DNA of 64,000 nt. It comes from GH45 sp046704385 (lineage in GTDB: Bacteria > Bacteroidota > Bacteroidia > Bacteroidales > SZUA-534). The stretch's first letter is position 1. Every line of letters starts with the position of its first letter. The stretch is from the NCBI GenBank assembly GCA_046704385.1, contig JBJKSB010000021.1, positions 1 to 64,000 of the forward strand, written 5' to 3'. This document shows, piece by piece, positions 17,351 to 26,280 of the stretch. A model generated the notes under the pieces. That model had not been told where the DNA came from, did not search any database, and saw only the letters and a list, made by a program, of their open reading frames with translations. Both the position numbers and the translations under genes were made by a program.

Positions 17351-19465
17351 TCAATCAGATAAAGTTAGTGTGAATATAAACTTGCTTCCTTTGTCAGGTT
17401 GGCTTTCTACCCATATTTTTCCACCTTGTTTTTCCACAAATTCTTTACAAAGAACCAGCCCCAAACCACTACCTTTTTCATTAGCTGTTCCTGGAGTAGT
17501 AAATTGCTCTGAGAGGTTAAATATTTTATCAATATATTGCTTTTCAATACCTATACCATTGTCGGAAACAATAATAGTAGCTAAAGAATTTGCCTTATCT
17601 GATTCAGCATGGACCGTAATTTTTCCATTACGATGGGTGAATTTTATAGCGTTTGATAAAAGATTTCGAAGAACTGTTTTTAGCATATTCTGGTCAGCAT
17701 TAACATAAACATCATCGGGGATATTTAATGTAACGGATATGTTTTTTACTTCGGCATTGGCTTTAACAGTATCCACAACTTCATACGATATTTCTTTTAT
17801 TTGGTTTTTTACCGGTTTGTAAGGTAATTTTCCTGATTGCGATTTTGACCAAAGTAAAAGGTCGATAAGTAGATTGTATGTATCGCTGGTGGTTTTATTA
17901 ATTATTTTAATGAATTTTTCAATTTTTTCGTCGCTATAATTGTCTATATTTTCGATAAGCAGGTTTGTAAAACCCAGCAGAACGGTAAACGGATTTTTCA
18001 GATCGTGGGCAATAATTGAAAAAAACTTATCTTTTGCAGCATTGAGTTCTTTCAGTTGCTCTTCACTTTGTTTTAAAGCTTCTTCGGCCGCCTTGCGATC
18101 GCTAATATTTATAAAAGTGCAGATTACCTGTTCCACTGTACCATCATCGTTTAAATGGGGGATTGCATCAACCAATAACCAAACCCGGTCGTGGGTTGCC
18201 GGACGGTAAACTCCCATAACTACTTCGCGCACCGGTTTGCGAGTTGCAATTGCAACCGGTACCGGGTGTGTATCGCCCGGGAAAGGGGAGCCATCTTCGT
18301 GAATTACATTCCAATAAGGATCAAATGATGATTTACCCAAGAGTTGTTCTTCCGTTAGGCCAAGTAGCTCAAGTGCAGCCGGGTTACTTAAAAGTATCTC
18401 GGCTTGTGGCCCTTGTTGTAAAACTCCAACGGGCATTTCCCATACCAGATTCCTGAATTTTTTCTCGTTTTCTTCAGCTATCTGGTTGGCATAAAATATT
18501 TGTTCATTTGTTTGCTTCAATTCTTCATTTAAAGCAAGATACTTTTCGTTTTTTTTGTAGAGGTCTTTTTCGCTTTTTTCGGCACGTTCCTTTGCTCTTA
18601 CCAGATCAATTTCGTAGTTTTTTAATTGGGTAATATCCTGCGAAATAACCTGAACAGCCACCACTTTTTGGTCATTATTAAAAATTGGATGATAGGTTGA
18701 CCTGTACCATTTTTTTCCTATTGGTAAATTAAATAACGTTTCAAATGTTTCTGTAACACCTGATTTTATTACCCTTTTAATTCGTTTATAAATATTTTGG
18801 CCATTTTCTTCACCGTAAATTTCAAAAACATTTTGACCTATACAGTGATATAAACCTTTATCAAGTATATCGGATGACAGTTTGTTTTGTAATTTTAAAA
18901 CGCATTGGATATCAAAAATAGCATTGGCTGTACCGGTCGATTCAAAAATCAATTTAAAATTATTCTCATTTTTCTCAGCTATTTTAATGGCATCAGTCAA
19001 TTGTTTTTTAATAATTATCTTTTCGGTAACATCATTCAGAGATCCTATAATTCCAATAATTTCATTGTTTTTATTTAGTGTTGCAGTCAAATTTTCAATT
19101 ATCGATATTTCTTCACCATTTTTATTTATTCCCAACGTTTCGTAATTTCTGATTTTTTTCTGCTGTTTAAGTTTTGCTTTATTTTGAATGAACTCGGATG
19201 AATCTTTAAACAATACTTCAATATTTTTCCCAACAAGTTCCTCTTTGGTTGAGTAACCAAATATTTCAAGAAGAGAAGGATTGCAATCCAGAATATTCCC
19301 ATCCGGGTTAAGCAGGAATTTGCCAGACAGATCATCATCAAAGAAATTCTTAAATTTTTTGTTACTTTCAATCAGTGACTTTTCAATTCCTTTTTTTTGG
19401 GTTAATGATTTCTTTAATTTTTCATTTTCAGACAATAACTCTTCATAAGAAAGTCCTTCTTTCAT
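17351..19465 (-). CDS. PAS-PAS-PAS histidine kinase
   Basis: A cytosolic sensor kinase of about 704 residues from the ATG at 19465; an in-frame GTG at 19495 would add ten. Three PAS/PAC modules lie at roughly residues 35-150, 170-280 and 335-460, joined by coiled coils (AKERAEKSEKDL). HisKA contains SIIAHDLKNPF, and the ATPase domain has LLSNAIKF, DNGIGIE and GSGLGL. The third PAS module (about 18100-18460) is richer in G+C and reads MPVGVLQQGPQAEILLSNPAA, a module type found in many unrelated phyla, so the gene may be a mosaic. It is the first gene of the minus-strand sensory operon. No dedicated DNA-binding response regulator is encoded with it. Confidence 0.92.
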   Translation of the reverse strand: MKEGLSYEELLSENEKLKKSLTQKKGIEKSLIESNKKFKNFFDDDLSGKFLLNPDGNILDCNPSLLEIFGYSTKEELVGKNIEVLFKDSSEFIQNKAKLKQQKKIRNYETLGINKNGEEISIIENLTATLNKNNEIIGIIGSLNDVTEKIIIKKQLTDAIKIAEKNENNFKLIFESTGTANAIFDIQCVLKLQNKLSSDILDKGLYHCIGQNVFEIYGEENGQNIYKRIKRVIKSGVTETFETLFNLPIGKKWYRSTYHPIFNNDQKVVAVQVISQDITQLKNYEIDLVRAKERAEKSEKDLYKKNEKYLALNEELKQTNEQIFYANQIAEENEKKFRNLVWEMPVGVLQQGPQAEILLSNPAALELLGLTEEQLLGKSSFDPYWNVIHEDGSPFPGDTHPVPVAIATRKPVREVVMGVYRPATHDRVWLLVDAIPHLNDDGTVEQVICTFINISDRKAAEEALKQSEEQLKELNAAKDKFFSIIAHDLKNPFTVLLGFTNLLIENIDNYSDEKIEKFIKIINKTTSDTYNLLIDLLLWSKSQSGKLPYKPVKNQIKEISYEVVDTVKANAEVKNISVTLNIPDDVYVNADQNMLKTVLRNLLSNAIKFTHRNGKITVHAESDKANSLATIIVSDNGIGIEKQYIDKIFNLSEQFTTPGTANEKGSGLGLVLCKEFVEKQGGKIWVESQPDKGSKFIFTLTLSD

Positions 19466-19620
19466 AGTATTTCCGGTTAAAGTTGATCCCAACACAAGAG
19501 CAGAAACTAAAATTACCTATAAAAATAATGAAAAGCATATAAAATTATATGTATTTAATATACTTTTTATCCAGTGAGAAGGAGATAATAATAATCATAA
19601 TAGGTTTGCTAATTGTGGTA

Positions 19621-19662
19621 TGATTGCGTGGGAAGGTTTGATAATACATACCAGTTTTTCAT
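19621..19662 (-). pseudogene. 5' remnant of a second GIY-YIG gene
   Basis: On the minus strand the ATG at 19662 begins MKNWYV, exactly as in the intact GIY-YIG gene at 20044. The leader before it is nearly the same too. The match is lost after the sixth codon. This is the truncated gene of a second tRNA/GIY-YIG unit. Confidence 0.75.
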
Positions 19663-19737
19663 GCACTTATGTAAACAAAAAAGGCTAACCACCGATTAAC
19701 CTTTTTGCTCCCCCTCTTGGACTTGAACCAAGGACCC
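19644..19737 (-). repeat. Direct repeat copy A of the tRNA 3' half / GIY-YIG leader unit
   Basis: This stretch is repeated with few differences at 20026-20119. Each copy holds the 3' part of a tRNA-Asn-like sequence, a short spacer with a GGTTAGCC motif, and the first codons of a GIY-YIG gene. Confidence 0.85.
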
Positions 19738-19797
19738 TTCCGATTTTACATCGGGATGCTCTAACCTTTCCTATAGGCATGAGCCATTTTTAAGGAG
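19708..19797 (-). pseudogene. Degenerate tRNA-Asn-like gene
   Basis: The 3' half (T-arm CTTGG TTCAAGT CCAAG and acceptor AGGGGGA) is identical to the intact tRNA-Asn at 20090. The D-loop carries about a dozen extra bases between GGCTCA and GGTTAGAGC. The acceptor 5' strand is broken, and the anticodon loop no longer contains GTT. It cannot fold as a tRNA. Its broken 5' end overlaps the stop codon of the GIY-YIG gene. Confidence 0.8.
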
Positions 19798-20044
19798 CAA
19801 ATTTAATAAGCTCTTCAATTTTCTTTCTGCTTTTCCATTTTTTAATCTGTAATTCTCTCGCTCTGGCACTTTTCTCGTCCGTGAAACTTTCAGAATACAC
19901 AGTTTTCCAGTCATTAGCAGTACCAGTAAATCCTTTATGTTTACAAAGATGTTGAATTAGTCTCTGGTTGAGGTTAGAAGTAAAACCGATGTAGTATTTA
20001 TTTAAGGAAGACGAAAAAAGAATATATACATACCAATTTTTCAT
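19790..20044 (-). CDS. GIY-YIG nuclease family protein
   Basis: A single-domain GIY-YIG protein of 84 residues. It has the GIY-like strand WYVYIL (4-9), the YIG strand YYIGFTSNL (17-25), an Arg in RLIQH, and the closing Glu in ARELQIKKWKSRKK. Free-standing proteins of this type are common in Bacteroidota and are sometimes mobile. Some relatives are structure-specific nucleases, but most are uncharacterised. It begins 46 bases after an intact tRNA-Asn and ends inside a degenerate tRNA copy, so the gene and a tRNA have moved or been copied as a unit. The likely roles are a selfish nuclease or a domesticated repair-type nuclease. Confidence 0.85.
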   Translation of the reverse strand: MKNWYVYILFSSSLNKYYIGFTSNLNQRLIQHLCKHKGFTGTANDWKTVYSESFTDEKSARARELQIKKWKSRKKIEELIKFAP

Positions 20045-20119
20045 GCACTAATGTAAGCAAAAAAAGGCTAACCATCGGCTAACCTTTTGCTCCCCCTCTT
20101 GGACTTGAACCAAGGACCC
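20026..20119 (-). repeat. Direct repeat copy B of the tRNA 3' half / GIY-YIG leader unit
   Basis: The partner of the copy at 19644-19737, about 382 bases away. Here it joins the intact tRNA-Asn to the intact GIY-YIG gene. Confidence 0.85.
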
Positions 20120-20163
20120 CTTGATTAACAGTCAAGTGCTCTAACCAACTGAGCTAAGGAGGA
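20090..20163 (-). tRNA. tRNA-Asn (anticodon GTT)
   Basis: A complete 74-base cloverleaf: acceptor TCCTCCT/AGGGGGA, D-stem GCTC/GAGC, anticodon stem CTTGA/TCAAG with loop CTGTTAA, and T-stem CTTGG/CCAAG. Discriminator G73. CCA is not encoded. Confidence 0.95.
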
Positions 20164-20201
20164 ATATTTTTTTTATTTCAACAATAATCTAAGAACGATT
20201 G

Positions 20202-20275
20202 CTCCCCCTCTTGGACTTGAACCCGGTCCCTCCCGATAACGATCGGGATGCTCTAACCAACTGAACTGCGGAGGA
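20202..20275 (-). pseudogene. Degenerate tRNA-Asn-like copy
   Basis: It has the same length and overall layout as the adjacent tRNA-Asn and still carries GTT, but the anticodon loop has only six bases. The T-stem strands CCGGG and CCAAG no longer pair, and the last acceptor pair is lost. It is probably non-functional. A divergent functional tRNA is the less likely alternative. Confidence 0.65.
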
Positions 20276-20504
20276 AGAACGTTTTCAACTTTGAATATGT
20301 GTTTTTCAAAATTGCGTGGCAAAAATACACGCTAGGTTTTAATTTGCAAAATTATTTCAAATAAAATTTAACACTTCAGTCATATTTTTTTTGTGGGAGC
20401 TGAAATTCAATATTTTGCAGATAAATTTCCGATTAATTAAATTTAAACATATTTTCGCGGGGCTCAAATTTGTGGGCTAGGCTTAACTAATTAAAAAATT
20501 ACAA

Positions 20505-21473
20505 ATGGACAAAGTATTGGGAATGGGAAACGCGCTGGTAGATATTATGACCAAACTAAGCAGCGACAACATCTTATCTGAATTAAACCTGCCTAAAGGG
20601 AGTATGCAGTTGGTTGATACCGAATTTTCGAACCAGGTTCTGGAAAAAACAAAACACTTTAATCCGGTTCTAACCTCGGGTGGATCGGCCGCCAACACCA
20701 TCCACGGATTAGCCCGCTTAGGTATAAAAACCGGTTTTATTGGTAAAGTGGGAGTTGATGCTATGGGTAATTTTTTTGAAGAAGATTTGACGAATACCGG
20801 AGTTAAACCCTTGCTTTTGCAAAGCGAAACCCCTTCAGGTAAAGCAATTGCCCTGGTTTCACCCGACTCTGAACGCACTTTTGCCACATATCTGGGAGCA
20901 GCAGTTGAACTAAATGCTAATGATATTAATCCTGATATTTTCGAAGGTTATCAATATTTTCACATTGAGGGTTATTTGGTTCAAAATCATGAATTAATTG
21001 AACATGCTATTAAAACAGCTAAAAATAAAGGGTTAAAGGTTTCACTCGATCTGGCAAGCTATAATGTAGTTGAAGACAACCTTGATTTTTTAAACCGCAT
21101 GGCAAAAGACTATGTAGATATCATTTTTGCCAACGAAGAGGAAGCTAAAGCCTTCACTGGCAAAGAACCTGACGAAGCGCTTGAGATTTTAGGTGGTTTA
21201 TGTCCGATTGCTGTTGTAAAAGTTGGCAAACAGGGCTCATGGATTAAAAATGGAGACAGTGTTTGTCGTGCCGGTATTATCGAAGTGAATAGTTTGGATA
21301 CAACTGGAGCAGGTGATTTATATGCTGCAGGGTTTCTTTACGGACTGATTCATAATAAAACCATGGAAGAATGTGGTCATTTAGGCGCGCTGTTATCCGG
21401 AAAAGTTATCGAAAATCTCGGTGCTAAAATTTCTGAAGAAGGATGGAAATTTATCAAATCACAAATAAGCTAA
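20505..21473 (+). CDS. PfkB-family carbohydrate/nucleoside kinase
   Basis: An ATP-dependent kinase of 322 residues. The N-terminus GMGNALVDI and the substrate-binding SGGSAANTIHGLARLG are typical of the ribokinase superfamily. The second signature, DTTGAGDLYAAGFLYG, includes the catalytic base Asp and the anion hole. Closest subgroups are adenosine kinase-like and sugar kinases; the sequence alone does not settle the substrate. The gene stands alone and ends in a strong hairpin terminator. Confidence 0.88.
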   Translation: MDKVLGMGNALVDIMTKLSSDNILSELNLPKGSMQLVDTEFSNQVLEKTKHFNPVLTSGGSAANTIHGLARLGIKTGFIGKVGVDAMGNFFEEDLTNTGVKPLLLQSETPSGKAIALVSPDSERTFATYLGAAVELNANDINPDIFEGYQYFHIEGYLVQNHELIEHAIKTAKNKGLKVSLDLASYNVVEDNLDFLNRMAKDYVDIIFANEEEAKAFTGKEPDEALEILGGLCPIAVVKVGKQGSWIKNGDSVCRAGIIEVNSLDTTGAGDLYAAGFLYGLIHNKTMEECGHLGALLSGKVIENLGAKISEEGWKFIKSQIS

Positions 21474-21498
21474 ATAAATAAAAAACATATGTTTATGT

Positions 21499-21528
21499 AA
21501 AGGTCTTCTCTTGGGAAGACTTTTTTTA
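21499..21528 (+). terminator. Rho-independent terminator
   Basis: The arms GTCTTC and GAAGAC, a six-base loop and a following seven-T run lie 25 bases after the PfkB kinase gene. Confidence 0.88.
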
Positions 21529-21561
21529 TTTTATTATATACCTTTGTGAAAATCACCTCCG

Positions 21562-24501
21562 ATGAGAAAAGTCATTTGGACCGTTTTATTGGCTATGTTT
21601 TTTATACCTGAAATGGGCTTGTCGCAGCCAAACGACAATGGGCTTTACCATTTTTCATTTCTGATAAAGCAAAAATCAGATATTGAGGAAATAACCCAAA
21701 TAATTTCTATCGATAACGTAATTCGTGATACGGTATTTGCTTATGCCAATCAAAAGGAATTTGATCGGTTTTTGGCATTGGGGATTCCTTACCAGCTAAT
21801 TCCCAAAGCCATTGCGCCTAAATCAGTATTAATGGCCGGAACCCTGGCCGAAATGGCAAATTGGGACCGGTATCCAACCTATGACCTTTATGTGCAAATG
21901 ATGCAGAACTGGGAAAGTCAGTATCCTGATATCTGTAAAGTTGAAGAGATTGGAACCTTATCGGGTGGTCGTAAATTAATTTCGGTTAAAATTAGCGACC
22001 ATCCGGATGTTGATTTTGAAAAAGAACCTGAACTGTTTTTGACCAGTTCCATTCATGGTGATGAAACCGGGGGATACGGAGTGCTTTTACACTTGATAGA
22101 TTATTTGTTATCAGAATATAAAAGCGGAAATAATCCGTTGGTTACACAATTGGTAAATAATTGTGAAATTTGGATAAATCCGCTGGCTAATCCCAACGGA
22201 TCGTATGTTAACGATAATTCAACCCTAAATTATGCCACACGATATAATGCCAATTATGTTGATTTAAATCGAAATTTTCCTGACCCACGTAGGGGCGATA
22301 ATCCTGATGGAAATGCTTACCAGGAGGAGACTCTGTTTATGATGGATTTTGCTGCAAAGCACCATTTTTCATTGAGCGTGAATATTCATGGTGGTTCCGA
22401 AGTGGTAAATTATCCCTGGGATACCTGGTCGAAACGAACTGCCGATGATTCCTGGTGGAGGTACGTGGGAGGAAATTATCGCGATTCGGCCCAAGCAAAT
22501 GGACCTTTAGGCTACATGAACGATGTTTCAAACGGCCTGACCGATGGTTACGACTGGTATTCAATTACAGGTGGCCGCCAGGATTACATGAATTATTTTG
22601 AACACTGCCGTGAATTTACTCTTGAAATCAGCGGCATAAAGTTGTATCCCGCAACCGATTTGCCCGTTTTATGGAATTCAAACCGTGGCGCTTTGTTGGG
22701 CTATATGAGTGAAGCCTTGCATGGATTACAGGGTACCATTACAAACAGTTTGGGCAAACCTTTGTCTGCTAAAATACAAGTGCTTAATCACGATATTGAC
22801 AGCTCTGAGGTTTATACAGATACAACAAATGGTTTTTATGTAAGGTTTTTGAAGCAAGGGGCTTATAGTATTAAAGTTTCAGCACCGAGTTATAATGACC
22901 TGACAGTAAATAATATAAACATTATTGACGGAGCCGTAAAAACGCTAAATCTGGTCATGATTAAACCTTACTCCAAACTTTGTATAGATACCACTTCGGT
23001 ACATTTTCAGCACGTTGGATCAGAACCCGATACAATTGAAATACCCATATTGAATTGCGGGAATCAGGCTGTAAGTGGCAATATTCATTGGGAAAATACA
23101 ACACCCGAAGAATGGCTGGTTATTGCTGATTCCCTGATGAGTTTAAATCCCCAAGATGAAAAAGTAATCTCAATAAAGGTTAATAATCTTTTACAATCGG
23201 ACACCGTTATTTCCAAAATTTTATGCGTTGAAACGGATACGATTATAAAAATTCCTGTATCAGTTCAATTTTTCAGCAATCCAAATCTGGTGTTGAGCCA
23301 ACAGGCTATATTTAAGCAACTTCCGCCAGATACCATTATTACAGATAGTGTTCAGGTTGAAAACTTAGGAAATTCCAGCCAGCATCTGGCCATTTCATCA
23401 GAAAATATAAATTGGTTAAATACTATGGATACGGCACTTAACCTGCCAGCTAAAAATCATGTGTGGTTAAAATATATGATCAGCACTAAATCTCTTTATG
23501 CCGGCGCTTTTAGCTCAGTTCTCAAAATAAATAATGGTATGGTAATAAAAATACCTGTTAAAGTGATCTGTGACACCACACCACTTTTATCCATATCGCG
23601 GCTACCATCTACTTTTGAGCTTATAATGCCTGACAATATAACATCCTCATTTATAATTGAAAATGCGGGTGTGGGGTCATTAACTTATCGGATTTATCTT
23701 ACTGACAATGTTACCAAAAACATTATTAAAATTAATCGGGACACCGGTAGTTTAGGCCAGGCCAGCATCGATACCATTTCATTCACAATTAATAGCGACA
23801 CGGTTAGTATGGGGAATTACTTTTCCGATCTGAAAATTGAAACGCCATCAGATACTATAACAAAGGCACTGAAATTTCATATTGACAGCTTACCAAAATT
23901 TAATTTACAGGTTTCGTCTTTAAATTTTTATGGAACCACTGGAAAAATATATTATGATTCGCTTCCGATTGAGAATGCAGGCGGAGATATCCTGACAGTT
24001 TTGCCAAAGGAGTTAATTACGAATAATTATAGTTTGTTAACCTTTCCAGCATCACCGCTGAAAATAAGTGCCAAATCGAAGGTTTATTTGCCAATTATTG
24101 TTGATGCCCGGAATTTAACTCCCGGTAATTACTTTAGTTCGATAAGTATTTCGGGCCAGGTTATCCCTGTTACTTTTACGGCCGAATCGCCGGCTGAGGC
24201 ATCATTCAGCAAAACCAGCATCAGGGTTCGGATGGGAACAAATCACACAAGCACCGATACTATTTTTATTTCGAACATTGGTGGACAAATATTAAATTTT
24301 TCGGTTAACGACAGCCAATTTCCTGAATGGATGACTACGAATGTAACTAACTATCAAGTTGGACCTGGTGAAACCGCTCCCCTGGTGATTGCATTGAACA
24401 GCAACGGGCTTGCACCGCAGGTTTATACAAAAATGATTGAAATCAGAAGTGAAAAACTTTACAGAATTTCGGTGACGCTGGAAGTGGAATTTCTAAAATA
24501 A
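21562..24501 (+). CDS. Secreted M14 zinc carboxypeptidase with Ig-like repeats
   Basis: A 979-residue exported protein. It has a signal peptide (1 to about 21), a propeptide-like region to residue 105, and a peptidase M14 domain (about 105-390). Zinc ligands H165 and E168 are in HGDETGG and H276 is in NIHGG; substrate-binding R237 is in DLNRNFP and the catalytic Glu is in FTLEIS. A carboxypeptidase regulatory-like domain (about 395-470) follows. The rest (470-979) consists of several repeated beta-sandwich modules with patterns such as IENAGVGSLTYRI and VENLGNSSQ. No type IX sorting domain is evident at the C-terminus, so it may be periplasmic or surface-held by the beta modules. Likely role: trimming peptides for uptake. 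Confidence 0.9.
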   Translation: MRKVIWTVLLAMFFIPEMGLSQPNDNGLYHFSFLIKQKSDIEEITQIISIDNVIRDTVFAYANQKEFDRFLALGIPYQLIPKAIAPKSVLMAGTLAEMANWDRYPTYDLYVQMMQNWESQYPDICKVEEIGTLSGGRKLISVKISDHPDVDFEKEPELFLTSSIHGDETGGYGVLLHLIDYLLSEYKSGNNPLVTQLVNNCEIWINPLANPNGSYVNDNSTLNYATRYNANYVDLNRNFPDPRRGDNPDGNAYQEETLFMMDFAAKHHFSLSVNIHGGSEVVNYPWDTWSKRTADDSWWRYVGGNYRDSAQANGPLGYMNDVSNGLTDGYDWYSITGGRQDYMNYFEHCREFTLEISGIKLYPATDLPVLWNSNRGALLGYMSEALHGLQGTITNSLGKPLSAKIQVLNHDIDSSEVYTDTTNGFYVRFLKQGAYSIKVSAPSYNDLTVNNINIIDGAVKTLNLVMIKPYSKLCIDTTSVHFQHVGSEPDTIEIPILNCGNQAVSGNIHWENTTPEEWLVIADSLMSLNPQDEKVISIKVNNLLQSDTVISKILCVETDTIIKIPVSVQFFSNPNLVLSQQAIFKQLPPDTIITDSVQVENLGNSSQHLAISSENINWLNTMDTALNLPAKNHVWLKYMISTKSLYAGAFSSVLKINNGMVIKIPVKVICDTTPLLSISRLPSTFELIMPDNITSSFIIENAGVGSLTYRIYLTDNVTKNIIKINRDTGSLGQASIDTISFTINSDTVSMGNYFSDLKIETPSDTITKALKFHIDSLPKFNLQVSSLNFYGTTGKIYYDSLPIENAGGDILTVLPKELITNNYSLLTFPASPLKISAKSKVYLPIIVDARNLTPGNYFSSISISGQVIPVTFTAESPAEASFSKTSIRVRMGTNHTSTDTIFISNIGGQILNFSVNDSQFPEWMTTNVTNYQVGPGETAPLVIALNSNGLAPQVYTKMIEIRSEKLYRISVTLEVEFLK

Positions 24502-25107
24502 TCCATGAATTTCTGCATCTATTTTATTAATGATGCTGCTTAAATCTTCATTCTTTTCAGAGAAATTCAGATTGTCAACATCGATAATCAACAGTTTGCC
24601 CAGGTCATATTTATCAATCCATGCCTCATAACGTTCATTCAGTCTTTTAAGATAATCGAGCCTTATGGAATTTTCATAATCGCGGCCACGCTTCTGTATC
24701 TGGCTAACCAGGGTTGGAACCGATGCTCTTAAATAGATCAATAAATCGGGGGGTTGTATTAATGAGCTCATCAGCTCGAATAATGAGAAATAATTATTGA
24801 AGTCGCGCAAACTAAGCAATCCCATAGCATGCAGGTTTGGCGCAAAAATATGTGCGTCTTCATAAATGGTTCTGTCCTGAATTACAGTTTTACCCGACTT
24901 ACGGATTTCAAGAATTTGATTGAAGCGGCTGTTTAAAAAATAAATCTGCAAATTAAACGACCAGCGTTGCATGTCATTATAAAAATCATTCAAATAGGGA
25001 TTTTCATCCACATCTTCGTAATGGGCATCCCATTTATAATGTTTTGATAATAAACGTGTTAGTGTTGTTTTTCCCGAACCAATGTTTCCAGCTATTGCTA
25101 TATGCAT
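24493..25107 (-). CDS. Deoxynucleoside kinase
   Basis: A salvage kinase that phosphorylates deoxynucleosides. The 204-residue protein starts with the P-loop AGNIGSGKTTLTRLL (residues 6-20). The ERS-like motif appears as QDRTIYEDAHIFA with the catalytic acidic residue upstream in EDVDENPYL, and the LID arginines are in QKRGRDYE. These fit the dNK/dCK/dGK family. Which base it prefers is not evident. Its 3' end overlaps the M14 gene by nine bases, tail to tail. Confidence 0.9.
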   Translation of the reverse strand: MHIAIAGNIGSGKTTLTRLLSKHYKWDAHYEDVDENPYLNDFYNDMQRWSFNLQIYFLNSRFNQILEIRKSGKTVIQDRTIYEDAHIFAPNLHAMGLLSLRDFNNYFSLFELMSSLIQPPDLLIYLRASVPTLVSQIQKRGRDYENSIRLDYLKRLNERYEAWIDKYDLGKLLIIDVDNLNFSEKNEDLSSIINKIDAEIHGLF

Positions 25108-25309
25108 AATGTCATTATTTTACCTTACTAAAGTAGTTTAATTATTTTTTTTAGAAAAGAATTAAAAAAAATAAATCAGACGCAACCATTTTCTGTCTCA
25201 ATGCATCGGACATTTTTGCAGGGGTTTTTTATTTAAATTTTTGTAACAAAAATTGCAATTAAGTACAATAATTTAAACAGGAGACCGTTAATAGTTAAAA
25301 TTCTTTCTT

Positions 25310-25645
25310 ATGCACAGAGAATTGCCGCTTTATATTTTTGTCCGGAATACTGTTATTCTGTGTTTTGTGTTTTTTGTTGTATCGGCATTAATTATTGAAC
25401 ATGGGAGATACGAGCGCGGCGAAAATTCTTTGTTTAACCTTATAAAAATAAAACAGAATAAAATCAGGGACTATAACAATTTTGATATTTCAAATTCACA
25501 AAAAGCTGATCCCATCAATTTTTATTCAAATACTTTAGCTAATCAGGATTCCACTGATCAGGACGCACCTTTTGCTAATTTTAATATTTTATTAGTTAAA
25601 AATGTGGACCAAAGCACTTTTGCCACTATCAAGGTCGACTTATAA
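25310..25645 (+). CDS. Small membrane-anchored hypothetical protein
   Basis: A 111-residue protein with one N-terminal membrane helix (about residues 9-27) followed by a polar tail rich in Asn, Gln and Asp. No motif or cysteine is recognisable. It overlaps the convergent HAD gene by six bases. It is open over its whole length and has an upstream spacer with A/T-rich sequence, but I cannot assign a family, so confidence is modest. Confidence 0.5.
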   Translation: MHRELPLYIFVRNTVILCFVFFVVSALIIEHGRYERGENSLFNLIKIKQNKIRDYNNFDISNSQKADPINFYSNTLANQDSTDQDAPFANFNILLVKNVDQSTFATIKVDL

Positions 25646-26278
25646 AATATTTTTTAAATCAAGAAGATTACTAAATACTTTATTCCCATTTATTTGTAAA
25701 CGCCGCATTGATTGATGGCCCTGAGCCACTAAAATACAATCGACCCCCATTGATTCAGCAACCTCCTTGTCATGAAGTGTGTCACCAATCATTATTGTTT
25801 CATTGCGAATAAATTGTTTACTTTCGATTAAATATTTGCCTTGTTCGGTTTTGCTTCGGGCAAAATGATCATCCAACCCGACTATTTTATTGAAGTATTT
25901 GGAAATTCTCAGGTTTTTAACTGATTGTTCCAGGGTAAACTGTTCCATAGCTGACAATATTACCTGGTTTTTACCCTGGTTATGAAAATGATTCAAAATA
26001 GTTTTAGCATCAGAAAATAATTGTACGGAAGGTAAATTCAGGTGAAAATATTCTATGAATTTTAAAGCCGGGCCATCGAATTTTTCACGGGTAAAATCAA
26101 AACCAATTTTTTCGTAGTAATCCTTTACCGGAAAAGTAAAAACCTCTTTATAAATTTGTTCGTTAATTTCGGGCAGGCTTCTTTCTTTTAATAACATATT
26201 CATCGATTGAACACAGGCAGACACATCATTTAACAAAGTCCCGTTCCAGTCCCAGATTACGTTTTTATATTTTGTCAT
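25640..26278 (-). CDS. HAD-family phosphatase (phosphoglycolate phosphatase-like)
   Basis: A 212-residue haloacid dehalogenase-superfamily hydrolase. Motif I is DWNGTLLND (residues 10-18), giving the nucleophile and acid/base aspartates. Motif II is the Ser in VILSAMEQ, and motif III/IV ends with MIGDTLHDKEVAESMG. The helical cap between motifs I and II is of type C1, as in phosphoglycolate phosphatases. The substrate is unproven. It follows the upstream secreted protein gene with a two-base gap, so the two share a transcript. Confidence 0.88.
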   Translation of the reverse strand: MTKYKNVIWDWNGTLLNDVSACVQSMNMLLKERSLPEINEQIYKEVFTFPVKDYYEKIGFDFTREKFDGPALKFIEYFHLNLPSVQLFSDAKTILNHFHNQGKNQVILSAMEQFTLEQSVKNLRISKYFNKIVGLDDHFARSKTEQGKYLIESKQFIRNETIMIGDTLHDKEVAESMGVDCILVAQGHQSMRRLQINGNKVFSNLLDLKNIL

Positions 26279-26280
26279 TT

